Positions 56,067 through 64,000 of a stretch of DNA of 64,000 nucleotides are shown here, piece after piece (the first letter of the stretch is position 1; every line of letters begins with the position of its first letter). The stretch comes from Phycisphaeraceae bacterium (lineage in GTDB: Bacteria > Planctomycetota > Phycisphaerae > Phycisphaerales > UBA1924). A program made the position numbers and the translations under genes. Where the stretch lies: NCBI GenBank assembly GCA_019636495.1, contig JAHBXL010000015.1:60220-124219 (forward strand), in the 5' to 3' direction. The notes beneath the pieces were generated by a model. The model was not told the DNA's origin. It was given only the letters and a program-made list of their open reading frames with translations, and made no database searches.

Positions 56067-57392
56067 TCATGATCGGCTGTCGGGGGCCGGTGCTGCGGCC
56101 CGCGCGGCGTCCATCAACGCCGCCGCGACATGGTCGCACACAAGGAACCCCGCATTGGTCAGTCGCCAGCGTGCCCCGCCGGTCCGAAGCAGACCGCGCT
56201 GCGCAAAGCGCTCGGCCGCGCCGCTCAGGCTTTCGGCCGCGCCGGGCGCGGCGGCTTCGGCATCGGCGAGAAGTGCCGCGGCGTCGAGTCCTTCGGCGAT
56301 GCGCAGGCCCATCATGATGCGCTCGCGGATGAGCCGCGCTGGGTCAGGGGGTTCGAGATCGGTGATGGGGGGGCGCTGGCCGGGCGGGGCCGCGAGATAA
56401 TCGCCAAGGCGTGGCGTGTTTTTCCAGCGCCAACTGCCAGCGCGCATGCTGGGCCCGGCCCAGGCGTGCCCGGATGCGCTGGGGCCTGCCGCGAGCCACT
56501 GTTCCTGATGCCAGTAGGCGAGGTTGTGCAGGCTCTCATCGCCCGGCCGCGCGAAGTTGCTGACCTCGTAGCGCTGCAGGCCCGCGCTCCGAAGCGTGCG
56601 CACGGTGTGCTCGAACATCTCGGCCTCGAGGTCCTCATCCGCCGCGGCGAACTCGCCACGCTTCAGCCGCGCGGTCATCGGCGTATTGGACTCATAGGTG
56701 AGCGCGTAGCACGAGAGATGCGTGCTGCCCAGCGCCAGCGCGGTGCGCAGGTCGCGGTCCCACTCATCGATCGTCTGCCCGGGGATGGCGAAGATCAGGT
56801 CGGCGGAAACGCGAGCGATGCCCGCATCGCGCGCGGCGCGGAAAGCGCGGGCGACATTGTCCGGGTCGTGTGTGCGCTCCAGCGTCCGCAGATGCCGCGG
56901 ATCGAACGACTGCGCGCCGACGCTGATGCGGTTCACGCCCCCCGCCCCGAGCAGCACCAGCAACTCGGGAGTCGCCGACTCCGGGTTGCATTCGACGGTG
57001 AACTCGCCGCGAGCCCGTTCCCCGGCCCGCGCCGTCATCCACGACAGATCGAACAGCCCGTGAAGTCGATGCAGCAGACGCTCCCAAAGGTGCAGCCTCA
57101 ACAGCGACGGGGTGCCTCCGCCGATGAACACCGACCGCAGCGGTGCGCCCGCGGCAAGCGGCGCAAGGCCATCGAGTTCCGCCGCCAATCGCTCGATGAA
57201 CGCTGCCTGCTGGTCACGCGTATCGACGAACGAGTAGAAGTCGCAGTAGTGGCACTTGTGCGAGCAGAACGGCACGTGTATGTACAGCGACCGAACAGGC
57301 GGCCGGTCGGCGAACGCGTCCAGCGGGTGCCCTTGGTTGGGGGGCGAAGGTTGCCCAATCTGCGTCAGGCTGATATGTTGCGGGGCAGACAT
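56067..57392 (-). CDS. hemW: HemW-like radical SAM protein
   Basis: A 441-residue radical SAM enzyme; HemW is a haem chaperone rather than a true coproporphyrinogen oxidase. The [4Fe-4S] site C-S-H-K-C-H-Y-C (CX3CX2C) is near residue 48, followed by F-I-G-G-G-T-P-S and V-E-C-N-P-E-S, and then N-R-I-S-V-G-A-Q-S-F. The C-terminus keeps the HemN_C-like Y-W-H-Q-E-Q-W. Start ATG 57392 gives 30 residues before the core. Divergent from the FHA gene (45 bp between). Confidence 0.9.
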   Translation of the reverse strand: MSAPQHISLTQIGQPSPPNQGHPLDAFADRPPVRSLYIHVPFCSHKCHYCDFYSFVDTRDQQAAFIERLAAELDGLAPLAAGAPLRSVFIGGGTPSLLRLHLWERLLHRLHGLFDLSWMTARAGERARGEFTVECNPESATPELLVLLGAGGVNRISVGAQSFDPRHLRTLERTHDPDNVARAFRAARDAGIARVSADLIFAIPGQTIDEWDRDLRTALALGSTHLSCYALTYESNTPMTARLKRGEFAAADEDLEAEMFEHTVRTLRSAGLQRYEVSNFARPGDESLHNLAYWHQEQWLAAGPSASGHAWAGPSMRAGSWRWKNTPRLGDYLAAPPGQRPPITDLEPPDPARLIRERIMMGLRIAEGLDAAALLADAEAAAPGAAESLSGAAERFAQRGLLRTGGARWRLTNAGFLVCDHVAAALMDAARAAAPAPDSRS

Positions 57393-57436
57393 GGCAATGC
57401 ACGGCGGCGAACCGGCCGCGGAAGGGTAGGGCCCGC

Positions 57437-58015
57437 GTGAACATTTCCCTGATGATGGTCCAGCAGGACGGCAGCGCGAAGGAGTTGCCGCTGCGCTCGC
57501 TCCCGGCGACGATCGGCCGCGGGCAGGAGTGCAAACTTCGCATTCCGCTTGCCAGCGTTTCGCGACACCACTGCGAACTGCTCGAAGATGACGACGAACT
57601 GGTCGTGCGCGATCTGAAGTCCTCCAACGGCACATACGTCAACAAGGAGCGCGTGGCCCGGCGCGAACTCGTGCCCGGCGATCTGCTCGCCGTCGGGCCG
57701 GTGGTGTTTATCGTGCGGATCGACGGCCACCCGAAGGATGTCGACCCCGCCGCGGCCTATGCCGCGGGCAGCGTCGCGCCTCCCGCGGGCGGACCGCCCG
57801 GCGCGATCGACGGCGTACCGACATGGTCCGGCCAGCAGGCCGGAGGTGGTGGGGGCGGTGGCGGTGGGGGCGGTGGGGGGGCGTCCGCCCAGCCTGCGCC
57901 CGCCGCGCCCAAGCCCGATCGCAAGGACGACGAGTTGTCGCAGATCGACAGCCTGCTCGACGAACTTGGCGAGAGCGACTTCGACATCGACCTCGACGAC
58001 AAGCCCAAGCGGTGA
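57437..58015 (+). CDS. FHA-domain protein with poly-Gly linker
   Basis: A 192-residue protein. Residues about 20-100 are a forkhead-associated domain that binds phosphothreonine: A-T-I-G-R-G-Q-E-C, V-S-R-H-H-C-E-L and S-S-N-G-T-Y-V-N. A disordered region follows with 13 glycines in a row (microsatellite), then an acidic C-terminus (D-E-L-S-Q-I-D-S-L-L-D-E-L). GTG 57437 with GAAGGG upstream. It should report protein kinase signalling; the partner is unknown. Confidence 0.85.
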   Translation: MNISLMMVQQDGSAKELPLRSLPATIGRGQECKLRIPLASVSRHHCELLEDDDELVVRDLKSSNGTYVNKERVARRELVPGDLLAVGPVVFIVRIDGHPKDVDPAAAYAAGSVAPPAGGPPGAIDGVPTWSGQQAGGGGGGGGGGGGGASAQPAPAAPKPDRKDDELSQIDSLLDELGESDFDIDLDDKPKR

Positions 58016-58027
58016 AAGACGCCCGGC

Positions 58028-59359
58028 TCAGCGGATGATCAACACGCCGTGCGGACCCTGGCCGAGCCCGACGTAGAAGTCCATCTGTTCCAGTGACGGC
58101 CGCGAGCCGGAGCGGTTCACCCGCCAGAAGGACAACTCGCCCGTGGTGGCGTTGGGGTCGAACGAGCGGAACTGCGTCACGGCGAGGAACTGGTCCTTGG
58201 CGTCGAACGCGATGCCCGCGGGCATCGCCGCGATGGGGAACTCGCCGGCATGCGTCAGTTCGCCCGTGGCCGGGCTGAGCGTCAGCAGCGAGAGCGAGCC
58301 TTCCTGTGTGGCGCGGGCGTCTTCCTCGGGCAGGAAGGTCCGCATCAAGTTGCTGGTGGCGACCAGTCGGCCGTCGCGGCTGATGGCCAAGCCCTCCGGG
58401 CTTACGCCCACGGTCGCCGTCGAGACCACGCGGTGTGCGCCCTCATCGTCGAGGCGGATGACCGTCAGTTGTCCTGCCGGTGCGCCGACGATGAACCCCT
58501 CGACCTCCGGGCCCCATTGCAGGTCGGTCGTGATGAAGAACCGCCCATCCGGCGTGAACGCGCCCGAGTAGGGGTACTTGCCGACGCGGACCGGTCCGCC
58601 CCAGGCGGTCAGCATGGCGGAGCCATCCGCATCGCGGCCGAACCGGTAGAACATCACTTCGTCACGCTCCGGCAGCGTCACCGCCAGGCCGTCGCCCTGC
58701 GGGCGCCACGCCAGGCCCGTGGCCCGCGCGCTGTCGTCGTCGAGCCCGAACAGCGGCCACGCCATCGCATCGTCAATCGGGTAACCGTGTTCGTCGTAGG
58801 CGACCATGACCAGTTGCTGACGCGGCGAGCGGTTCGCCACGGCCACCAGCCGCTGCGACGGGTGCGCGGCAACCGCTGTCGGCTCGACACCCACGACGAT
58901 CGTGCCCAGCAGGCGCGGAGACATGGGCGCGCTCAGATCGATGACGGCCAGGTTCTCGCCCGGCGAGAGGTCGCCGATGCTCATCGCGCCCGACCCCGCC
59001 GGCCCGCGCGACTCAACCACGAACGCCAGCCGCCCATCGGCCGAAACGCTCAGCGCGTTCGGCGGTCCCAGCGCCGAGTTCGAGACCGCGATCTGCGCAA
59101 AGTCGGTCTGCGGTTCGGTGATCGGCAACGAGACGATGGTCAGGCAGTCGCGCGCCCCGGGATCGCGCTCGCCCAGCGCGCCGGTGCCGAACGCGGTCGC
59201 CGACATGTCGGCATCGCAGATCGCCACGATGTATCTCCCGGCCACGTCGCCGGGGCCCAGCGGCTTGCTCGCACAGCCGGTCAATGCCGCCACGCTCAGG
59301 GCGAGGCCGGCCAGGGAGATCAATGCTGCCGCGCTTGTCGATCGGTTGGTCTTCGTCAC
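58028..59359 (-). CDS. Beta-propeller lipoprotein
   Basis: A 443-residue protein with a hydrophobic leader ending A-A-L-T-G-C, a lipobox. The rest has repeats of the kind S-A-D-G-R-L-A-F-V, H-P-S-Q-R-L-V-A-V and T-P-D-G-R-F-F-I-T with I-S-R-D-G-R-L-V-A-T, as in lactonase-type (YncE-like) seven-bladed propellers. Substrate or binding partner unknown. Overlaps the RluA-type gene by four bases (ATGA), so it is translationally coupled to it. Confidence 0.8.
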   Translation of the reverse strand: MTKTNRSTSAAALISLAGLALSVAALTGCASKPLGPGDVAGRYIVAICDADMSATAFGTGALGERDPGARDCLTIVSLPITEPQTDFAQIAVSNSALGPPNALSVSADGRLAFVVESRGPAGSGAMSIGDLSPGENLAVIDLSAPMSPRLLGTIVVGVEPTAVAAHPSQRLVAVANRSPRQQLVMVAYDEHGYPIDDAMAWPLFGLDDDSARATGLAWRPQGDGLAVTLPERDEVMFYRFGRDADGSAMLTAWGGPVRVGKYPYSGAFTPDGRFFITTDLQWGPEVEGFIVGAPAGQLTVIRLDDEGAHRVVSTATVGVSPEGLAISRDGRLVATSNLMRTFLPEEDARATQEGSLSLLTLSPATGELTHAGEFPIAAMPAGIAFDAKDQFLAVTQFRSFDPNATTGELSFWRVNRSGSRPSLEQMDFYVGLGQGPHGVLIIR

Positions 59360-60705
59360 TTCGAGTCTCCGGTGTCCCGCGGCCGGTGCGGCCCGGGGGG
59401 CAGCATGGTACCAAGTTCAACCGTCGCACCGGGGGGCGTCAGGATTTCCACCACGCCGCCCCGGCCCGAGACCGCCCGGGCCAGTGCGTCCACACCGGCC
59501 GCAAGGTCGGGCGCGGGTGGGGCATGGAACACCATGGCCTCGTTCGTGACCGGGTGGCGGAAGCCCAGTGTCTCGGCATGCAATGCCTGGCGCACAACCG
59601 CCACGCCGGCGTCGGCAAGGCCCAGGTCCCCTGCCGCAAGCGGGCGGCCGCCGTACATGTCGTCGCCGACGATCGGGTGACCCAGGTGCGACAGGTGCAC
59701 ACGGATCTGGTGCGTCCGGCCGGTCTTGAGTTCCAGTTCCACCAGCGAAAATCCCCCGCCACGGCCGGGGCCCGGGCACGCAGGGTCATCGGCAATCGGG
59801 AATCGTGCCCGCACGCGGCAGATGGTCACGGCGTTCTTGCCGAGGTGGTCGTGCCGCACGACGTACTTCTCGCGGTAGCCCTTCTCGCGCGAGGGGTGCG
59901 GACCCAGCGGCAGATCGATGACATCGACGGGAAGCGAGACCTGCCCGTGCACCAGCGCGAGGTATCGCTTGTCAACCGTTCGCTGCTCGAACTGCCGCGC
60001 CAGTCGCCAGTGCGATGAATCGTCCTTGCCGAAGACGATAGCGCCCGAGGTGTCGCGGTCGAGTCGGTGGATGACGCCCGGCCGCGCGAACTCCCTGCCG
60101 ACCTGCGAGAGCGCGCCCGAAGTACGGTGGCGGAAGTGCCATGCCAATGCGTTGATCATCGTTCCCGAGTTGTGCGACCGCGCCGGGTGCACGATGATCC
60201 CCGGGCGCTTGTTGATCACGATGATGGCGTCGTCCTCGAAGAGAACGTCCAGCGGGATGTCCTCGGGCTGCACTTCCGTCGGCGGGGGCGGCGGGACAAA
60301 CACCTCCACGCGGTCGCCGGCGTGCAGCGCGGTCGAACTCTTGGGCTTGCGGCCGTTGACGGTGACGCCGCCCTCCTCGATGAGCCGCTGCAACTGCGCC
60401 CGGCTCATGAACGCGATGCGCGATGCAAGGTACTTGTCGAGCCGCGTGTCCAGGTTCCGCTGCAGAACGAACACCACGCGGTTGGGGGCATCGTCGTCGG
60501 CCACCTGCGCCTGCGTCGGGCGGTCCGGGTCGGCCTCGCTCTCGGTCTCGGCCTGTTCGGCCGCGGCGGCCCGCAGGGCGTTGTGCGCATCCCAAGCGCG
60601 CCGGAGCGATGCCGCGTCCACCTTCCCGCCGGTGCCGAGCAGCGGGTTGGATTCGGGCGTGTCGCCGCCGCTCCGCGACGGGCCTTTGGCGGATCGATTG
60701 CTCAC
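59356..60705 (-). CDS. rluD: RluA-family pseudouridine synthase
   Basis: Isomerises uridines of 23S rRNA (RluD-type) or tRNA. The 449-residue protein has an N-terminal extension of about 70 residues, an S4 RNA-binding domain (about 85-135, L-D-K-Y-L-A-S-R), and the catalytic domain with G-V-I-H-R-L-D-R-D-T-S-G near 212 (catalytic Asp) and K-T-G-R-T-H-Q-I-R-V-H-L. ATG 60705. RluC/RluD cannot be told apart; the symbol is tentative. Confidence 0.9.
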   Translation of the reverse strand: MSNRSAKGPSRSGGDTPESNPLLGTGGKVDAASLRRAWDAHNALRAAAAEQAETESEADPDRPTQAQVADDDAPNRVVFVLQRNLDTRLDKYLASRIAFMSRAQLQRLIEEGGVTVNGRKPKSSTALHAGDRVEVFVPPPPPTEVQPEDIPLDVLFEDDAIIVINKRPGIIVHPARSHNSGTMINALAWHFRHRTSGALSQVGREFARPGVIHRLDRDTSGAIVFGKDDSSHWRLARQFEQRTVDKRYLALVHGQVSLPVDVIDLPLGPHPSREKGYREKYVVRHDHLGKNAVTICRVRARFPIADDPACPGPGRGGGFSLVELELKTGRTHQIRVHLSHLGHPIVGDDMYGGRPLAAGDLGLADAGVAVVRQALHAETLGFRHPVTNEAMVFHAPPAPDLAAGVDALARAVSGRGGVVEILTPPGATVELGTMLPPGPHRPRDTGDSK

Positions 60706-60753
60706 GTTTGTTTTTCGTTGCGCCGCGCGAGAAAGGGGGACCGAGGGGAGGGC

Positions 60754-61665
60754 TCACTCGCCGGGGGCGGGCTCGGCGGGTTTGGGTTCTTCCGGCTTCG
60801 GCTCGTCGGGATCCGGCTCATCCTGCTTGGGCGCATCGGGCGTTGCGGGGTCGCTCCCCCCGCCGACACGCGGCGTCTGCTCGAACGTGCCCGACCTGAC
60901 CGGCGTCGGATCGATCGTCACCGTGTCGCCGTCGGCCGTGCGCACCTGGATTGGCGTCGCGCCGATCGGCGGCGTCCAGATCTCGCCCTGGGCATACAGC
61001 CGCGGCATGCTGCGCAGTTCGTCGAGGGTCTCGATGCGCTTCTTCGCAGCGGCGGCCTGGATCGTGAACCCGGCCGCGGTGGCCACCTCCGCAAGGCGGG
61101 TGTAGTGCTCCCGCGCCTTGTCGAACTCGCTGCGCGATTCGGCCACGCTGGCAAGGCCGTAGAGCGCGCCGATGGCGTGCAGGGCCATGCCCCGGTTGCC
61201 CGTGGTCTTCTGCGCAACCGCGCCGTACTGCTCCGCCGCCTTGGCCAGTTGCTCGGCCTTCTGTGCATCGGTCAGGAACTCGACGCCATCGGGCAGGACA
61301 CCCATCGGGTCCAGCGTCATGCCCGCGGGAATGCCCGTTCGCGCCGCCTCAAGGTACAAGTCCGCCGCGGCCAGACGCGCCAGGTGCGGCACCGCCGCCT
61401 TGCCCGACTGCTCATCGGCCACGCGCAGAAGCGATGCGGGGTTGCGCGATGTCACCGCGGCGTCATACTCCGCAAACGCGCGGGCCATCGCCGCATCGCG
61501 GGAAGTCCGGTACTTGCCATACAGGAAGTAGCCGCCCGCAAGAACGGCGACCACGACCAGGATCGGCGTCGACCACTTCCGCAGCCAGTCGATGAAGTCC
61601 TGGTTGAGCCGGCTCTCATCGAGCCCTGCCCCTTCCTTGATGTTCCCCTGGATCCGTTCGTCCAT
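60754..61665 (-). CDS. Membrane-anchored TPR-like protein
   Basis: A 303-residue protein. The N-terminus W-L-R-K-W-S-T-P-I-L-V-V-V-A-V-L-A-G-G-Y is one membrane helix (about 30-50), followed by helical repeats of the YfgM/tetratricopeptide type (F-A-E-Y-D-A-A-V, A-A-E-Q-Y-G-A-V-A-Q, A-R-E-H-Y-T-R-L-A-E-V-A), and an acidic/Pro C-terminal tail of about 50 residues (P-D-P-D-E-P-K-P-E-E). In E. coli, YfgM helps the Sec translocon and chaperones; here only the layout supports it. Lies between the RluA gene and the MnmE-like GTPase. Confidence 0.75.
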   Translation of the reverse strand: MDERIQGNIKEGAGLDESRLNQDFIDWLRKWSTPILVVVAVLAGGYFLYGKYRTSRDAAMARAFAEYDAAVTSRNPASLLRVADEQSGKAAVPHLARLAAADLYLEAARTGIPAGMTLDPMGVLPDGVEFLTDAQKAEQLAKAAEQYGAVAQKTTGNRGMALHAIGALYGLASVAESRSEFDKAREHYTRLAEVATAAGFTIQAAAAKKRIETLDELRSMPRLYAQGEIWTPPIGATPIQVRTADGDTVTIDPTPVRSGTFEQTPRVGGGSDPATPDAPKQDEPDPDEPKPEEPKPAEPAPGE

Positions 61666-61732
61666 GTGGTCGCTCCAAACCGCCCGGGCTCTATCGGCCG
61701 CGGGCGAGAGGCAAGTCTAGGTCCTCCGCCGC

Positions 61733-62719
61733 TCAACCTCCGGGTTGTGTTCCAACGTCCCAGAACCTCCACGCCCGCGGGTCCGCCAGCGCCGCCGCGG
61801 GGACCAGCCGCTCGCGCACCAGCGTGACCAGTTCGTGCATGCCCTCGCCGGTCCTCGTGCTCACCCACGCCGCGGCATCGCCGTCGCGGCCAAGGTCGGC
61901 GCGCAGACCCACGCGCAACGCATCCGCGCGCATCGTCTCCAGGAACCCCGATGCGGCATCGCCGCATCCGATCACCAGGTCCGCCGTGCCCGCGATCTTC
62001 GCCGCGGCGTGCTGCGCCTCGAGCGTCAGCGTGTCCCCCTCGCGCGGGTCAAAGCCCGGGCAGTCGATCCAACGAACCACCAGCCCGCCCAGGTCGATCA
62101 TCGCGCCGACGTGGTCGCGCGTCGTCCCCGGCTCGTCGGCGACGATGCTGACCGATCGTCCCGCCAGCGCGTTGAGCAGGCTCGATTTGCCGACATTCGG
62201 CGGGCCGACCGCCGCGACCAGCGGCGGGCGCAGCAGGCGTGCCAGCGCGCCGGCGGTTTCGAGATCGACCTCGCCAAGTTCGCCGATGCGCGACCAGCGC
62301 TCCCGCTGTGCCAGCAGCACGTCCGCCGCGAGCGGGCTCGCCGCGCCGGCGAGCGCGAGCAGCGCACGGGCCTCGACTTGGTCGCGTGCTTCGGGAAATG
62401 CGCTGCGCGCATCGGGCCCGTCTTCGCGCTGCGCGCCGGCGCGCTCGATCGCCCCGACCAGCGACTCGATGATCGCCCGCCCCGCGTGCGGGAACAGCAG
62501 CAGCGTGCGCCCGTCGAACCGGCACGCCAGCGCGCGGTCGGTTCCCGCGAGCGTGCGCAGCATCATGCCCGCGGGAACATGCCCCGCCGCGCCGATTGCC
62601 GCCGCGACCGCGTCCACCGCCGCCTCTTCGCCCGACACGCGCAGCACCGCGATCGCCCCGCGCGCCGGCCACGGCGTGTCCAGCGACCACCGCGCGATCC
62701 CGCCTTCGCCTGCCGACAC
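61733..62719 (-). CDS. Truncated MnmE-like GTPase
   Basis: A 328-residue GTPase close to MnmE (TrmE). It has the N-terminal tetrahydrofolate-domain-like segment I-A-V-L-R-V-S-G, and a central G domain: G-P-P-N-V-G-K-S-S-L-L-N-A-L (P-loop) and E-P-G-T-T-R-D (G2), D-C-P-G (G3). MnmE is about 450 residues; the C-terminal helices and catalytic C-I-G-K motif are absent, and the N-terminal domain is short. So tRNA wobble modification is doubtful. Start ATG 62719. It begins four bases after coaX, so they share an operon. Confidence 0.82.
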   Translation of the reverse strand: MSAGEGGIARWSLDTPWPARGAIAVLRVSGEEAAVDAVAAAIGAAGHVPAGMMLRTLAGTDRALACRFDGRTLLLFPHAGRAIIESLVGAIERAGAQREDGPDARSAFPEARDQVEARALLALAGAASPLAADVLLAQRERWSRIGELGEVDLETAGALARLLRPPLVAAVGPPNVGKSSLLNALAGRSVSIVADEPGTTRDHVGAMIDLGGLVVRWIDCPGFDPREGDTLTLEAQHAAAKIAGTADLVIGCGDAASGFLETMRADALRVGLRADLGRDGDAAAWVSTRTGEGMHELVTLVRERLVPAAALADPRAWRFWDVGTQPGG

Positions 62720-62723
62720 GGTC

Positions 62724-63515
62724 TCACTCCTCCGAGACTTCGTCGATCTGCTCCAGAAGTTCCGACGCGGCGTGCATGCCGATCAGCGTCAGGTCCGGCA
62801 CGATGTGCTCGACGAGTTCGTCGCCCTCAAAGAGCAGCGCGGCGTCGCCCCCGGTGGCGATGACGCGCGGATACGCGCCGTAGAACTCCGCGTAGCGGTC
62901 GATCAGGTCGTGCACCAGGCCGCGCACCGCGCCCGCCACGCCCAGCGTCATGGCCCGCGGCGTGGCTTTGCCGAAGGGCGTCGGCCCGGGCGCGATGCCC
63001 TCGGGAGCAAGCCGTACCGCGGGCAGCGCGCTGGTCCGCTCGTGCAGCGCATCCAGCATCATCTGTGCGCCGGGCGCGATAACCCCGCCGTGGAACGTCC
63101 CCTCGCCATCGACGAAATCGACCGTCACCGCCGTGCCCGCGTCGATCACGATGCACGCCTGCCTCGCCCGCGAGAACGCGCCCAGCGCATCCAACAGCCG
63201 GTCGTGCCCGACCGTCGAGTCGTCTTCGAGCGTCGTGCGGACCGGGATCGGCACATCCCGGCCGAATCGCATCACGCTCACGCCCGCGCGGCCCAGGTCG
63301 GTCTCGTACTTCTCCGCCGCGGCGGAGTTCACCGAGGCCAGCAGCATCGGCAAGGCGCCGCCCTCGCGGCCGGCCTGTGCCGCATCGGCGATGGCCGCTG
63401 CGGTGCCGGGGTCGGCGTTGTCCAGCACGCGCGAGGGTTGCAGTTTGCCGCCCTGCACTTGCGCGATGCGCGTCCGCGTGTTGCCGATACTCACGAGCAG
63501 CATGTCCGGAGTCAT
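62724..63515 (-). CDS. coaX: Type III pantothenate kinase
   Basis: Phosphorylates pantothenate, first step of CoA synthesis. The 263-residue protein shows the type III pattern: S-I-G-N-T-R-T-R, G-H-D-R-L-L-D-A-L-G-A, I-D-A-G-T-A-V-T-V-D and I-A-T-G-G-D-A-A. ATG 63515 starts the fold; M-L at 63503 is a later alternative. First gene of the operon with the MnmE-like GTPase. It faces an unknown gene to the right. Confidence 0.92.
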   Translation of the reverse strand: MTPDMLLVSIGNTRTRIAQVQGGKLQPSRVLDNADPGTAAAIADAAQAGREGGALPMLLASVNSAAAEKYETDLGRAGVSVMRFGRDVPIPVRTTLEDDSTVGHDRLLDALGAFSRARQACIVIDAGTAVTVDFVDGEGTFHGGVIAPGAQMMLDALHERTSALPAVRLAPEGIAPGPTPFGKATPRAMTLGVAGAVRGLVHDLIDRYAEFYGAYPRVIATGGDAALLFEGDELVEHIVPDLTLIGMHAASELLEQIDEVSEE

Positions 63516-63623
63516 GTGCAGAGCGTATTCACGACTGTCCCGCCGCAGCGGCCCGAACCTCGTGCCATCCCCCGCATGTTGGCAGCCGGGGCATCCCCGA
63601 GTCAAGGAATTCTTCGATACAAG

Positions 63624-64000
63624 ATGAGGTTTCTGGCCCAGATTGCTCACACACGGGCTCCGAGACAGGCCGGGTTTGAAGACTCCGAAATGACGCGGTC
63701 GGAGTCGGCCCACTTCATCGCGGCGGAGGTTCTCGCCAAGGCGGCCCAGGCCAAGAGTGTGTGCAACACCGCCCACCCGGGCAAGCCGTTCTTCTGGACG
63801 AGGCGAGCCACTTCGTGTGGTTCATGCCGGACTTGCTGATCGGCTGCGCCGACCCCGAAGAGGACGACTGCCTGACCATCAACGCCCTTGCCGCCGCGAT
63901 CAGCGCTGTGAACGTGCGATACGCGAACAACTACATCATCTACGCCAACATCGCCTGCATCGCCGACTGGGACATGGATGGATACGTCACCGAGTACGAT
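63624..64000 (+). CDS. Partial EF-hand/dockerin-like gene at right edge, possibly frameshifted
   Basis: Two open frames follow each other. ATG 63624 gives 71 residues (A-H-F-I-A-A-E-V-L-A-K-A-A-Q) ending at 63839. From about 63761 a second frame, beginning with GTG, runs off the window: it includes S-H-F-V-W-F-M-P-D-L-L-I-G-C-A-D and, at the edge, D-W-D-M-D-G-Y-V-T-E-Y-D, an EF-hand or dockerin loop (D at 1, 3, 5 and a late D/E). The two may be one gene broken by a frameshift near 63805, or two overlapping genes. The gene is incomplete. Confidence 0.45.

Noticed and set aside
57851..57888. A GGT/GGC-rich tract in the FHA gene considered as a separate element
   Set aside because: It is the poly-Gly linker of the protein (a coding microsatellite) and needs no other explanation.

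Overview
The window is GC-rich (roughly two thirds G+C) bacterial chromosome, densely packed and with no rRNA or tRNA that I could find. The combination points to a planctomycete, most likely of the Phycisphaerae type (inference). Supporting traits are class II-only prepilin-like proteins with a single N-terminal hydrophobic helix, PEP-CTERM-like anchors whose motif reads PAP rather than PEP, a CotH/lamin-tail protein ending in a duplicated 'GC-type' dockerin, a truncated MnmE-like GTPase next to coaX, a squalene-hopene cyclase, and short palindromic repeats of the kind widespread in that phylum.

Layout. 1-3.8 kb: Nudix hydrolase, a PAP-CTERM beta-repeat protein, a prepilin-like protein and a repeat-rich gap. 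3.8-10.2 kb: frr and pyrH in divergent orientation, hppD with a duplicated 3' tail downstream, a small mobile-looking gene, a zinc-ribbon membrane protein and a large CotH/dockerin protein. 10.2-12.2 kb: class II DAHP synthase and a histone H1-like protein. 12.2-23.5 kb: a polysaccharide block (GT2, an HldE-like nucleotidyltransferase-kinase with reversed domain order, a CgeB-like glycosyltransferase, an O-antigen ligase, a GT4-like transferase), interrupted by a Tat-exported solute-binding protein and a long coiled-coil membrane protein. 23.6-28.5 kb: squalene-hopene cyclase, SpoIID/LytB-like lipoprotein, a DUF4258 toxin-antitoxin-like pair and an EVE-domain protein. 28.7-34.7 kb: a coiled-coil/Wzz-like protein, an ECF sigma/anti-sigma pair, a second prepilin-like protein and an exported cyclophilin. 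34.7-43 kb: a four-gene operon of twin thioredoxin-fold proteins, trmL and a small lipoprotein, then an MDR dehydrogenase, a HEAT lipoprotein and others. 43-52.5 kb: RNase R, an orphan adenine methyltransferase, a BtuF-like protein, and the type II secretion pair gspD-gspE. 52.5-64 kb: a PAP-CTERM protein, a DUF433/DUF5615 toxin-antitoxin pair, serA, hemW, an FHA protein, and a long minus-strand run (beta-propeller lipoprotein, RluA-type pseudouridine synthase, TPR membrane protein, MnmE-like GTPase, coaX).

Working together: the 12-24 kb and 28-31 kb genes look like envelope building (heptose-type activation, glycosyl transfer, polymer ligation, chain-length control, hopanoids). gspD/gspE plus the two prepilin-like proteins are parts of a type II secretion or pseudopilus apparatus. 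The most notable non-gene signal is a set of different palindromic repeats sitting in frame inside otherwise conserved enzyme genes (Nudix, hppD, shc, serA). One of them matches an intergenic copy exactly over 26 bp. A second is the duplicated 78-bp end of hppD flanking a small gene. A third is two toxin-antitoxin-like operons that appear to be transcribed from -10 boxes placed exactly six bases before the start codon, i.e. leaderless.
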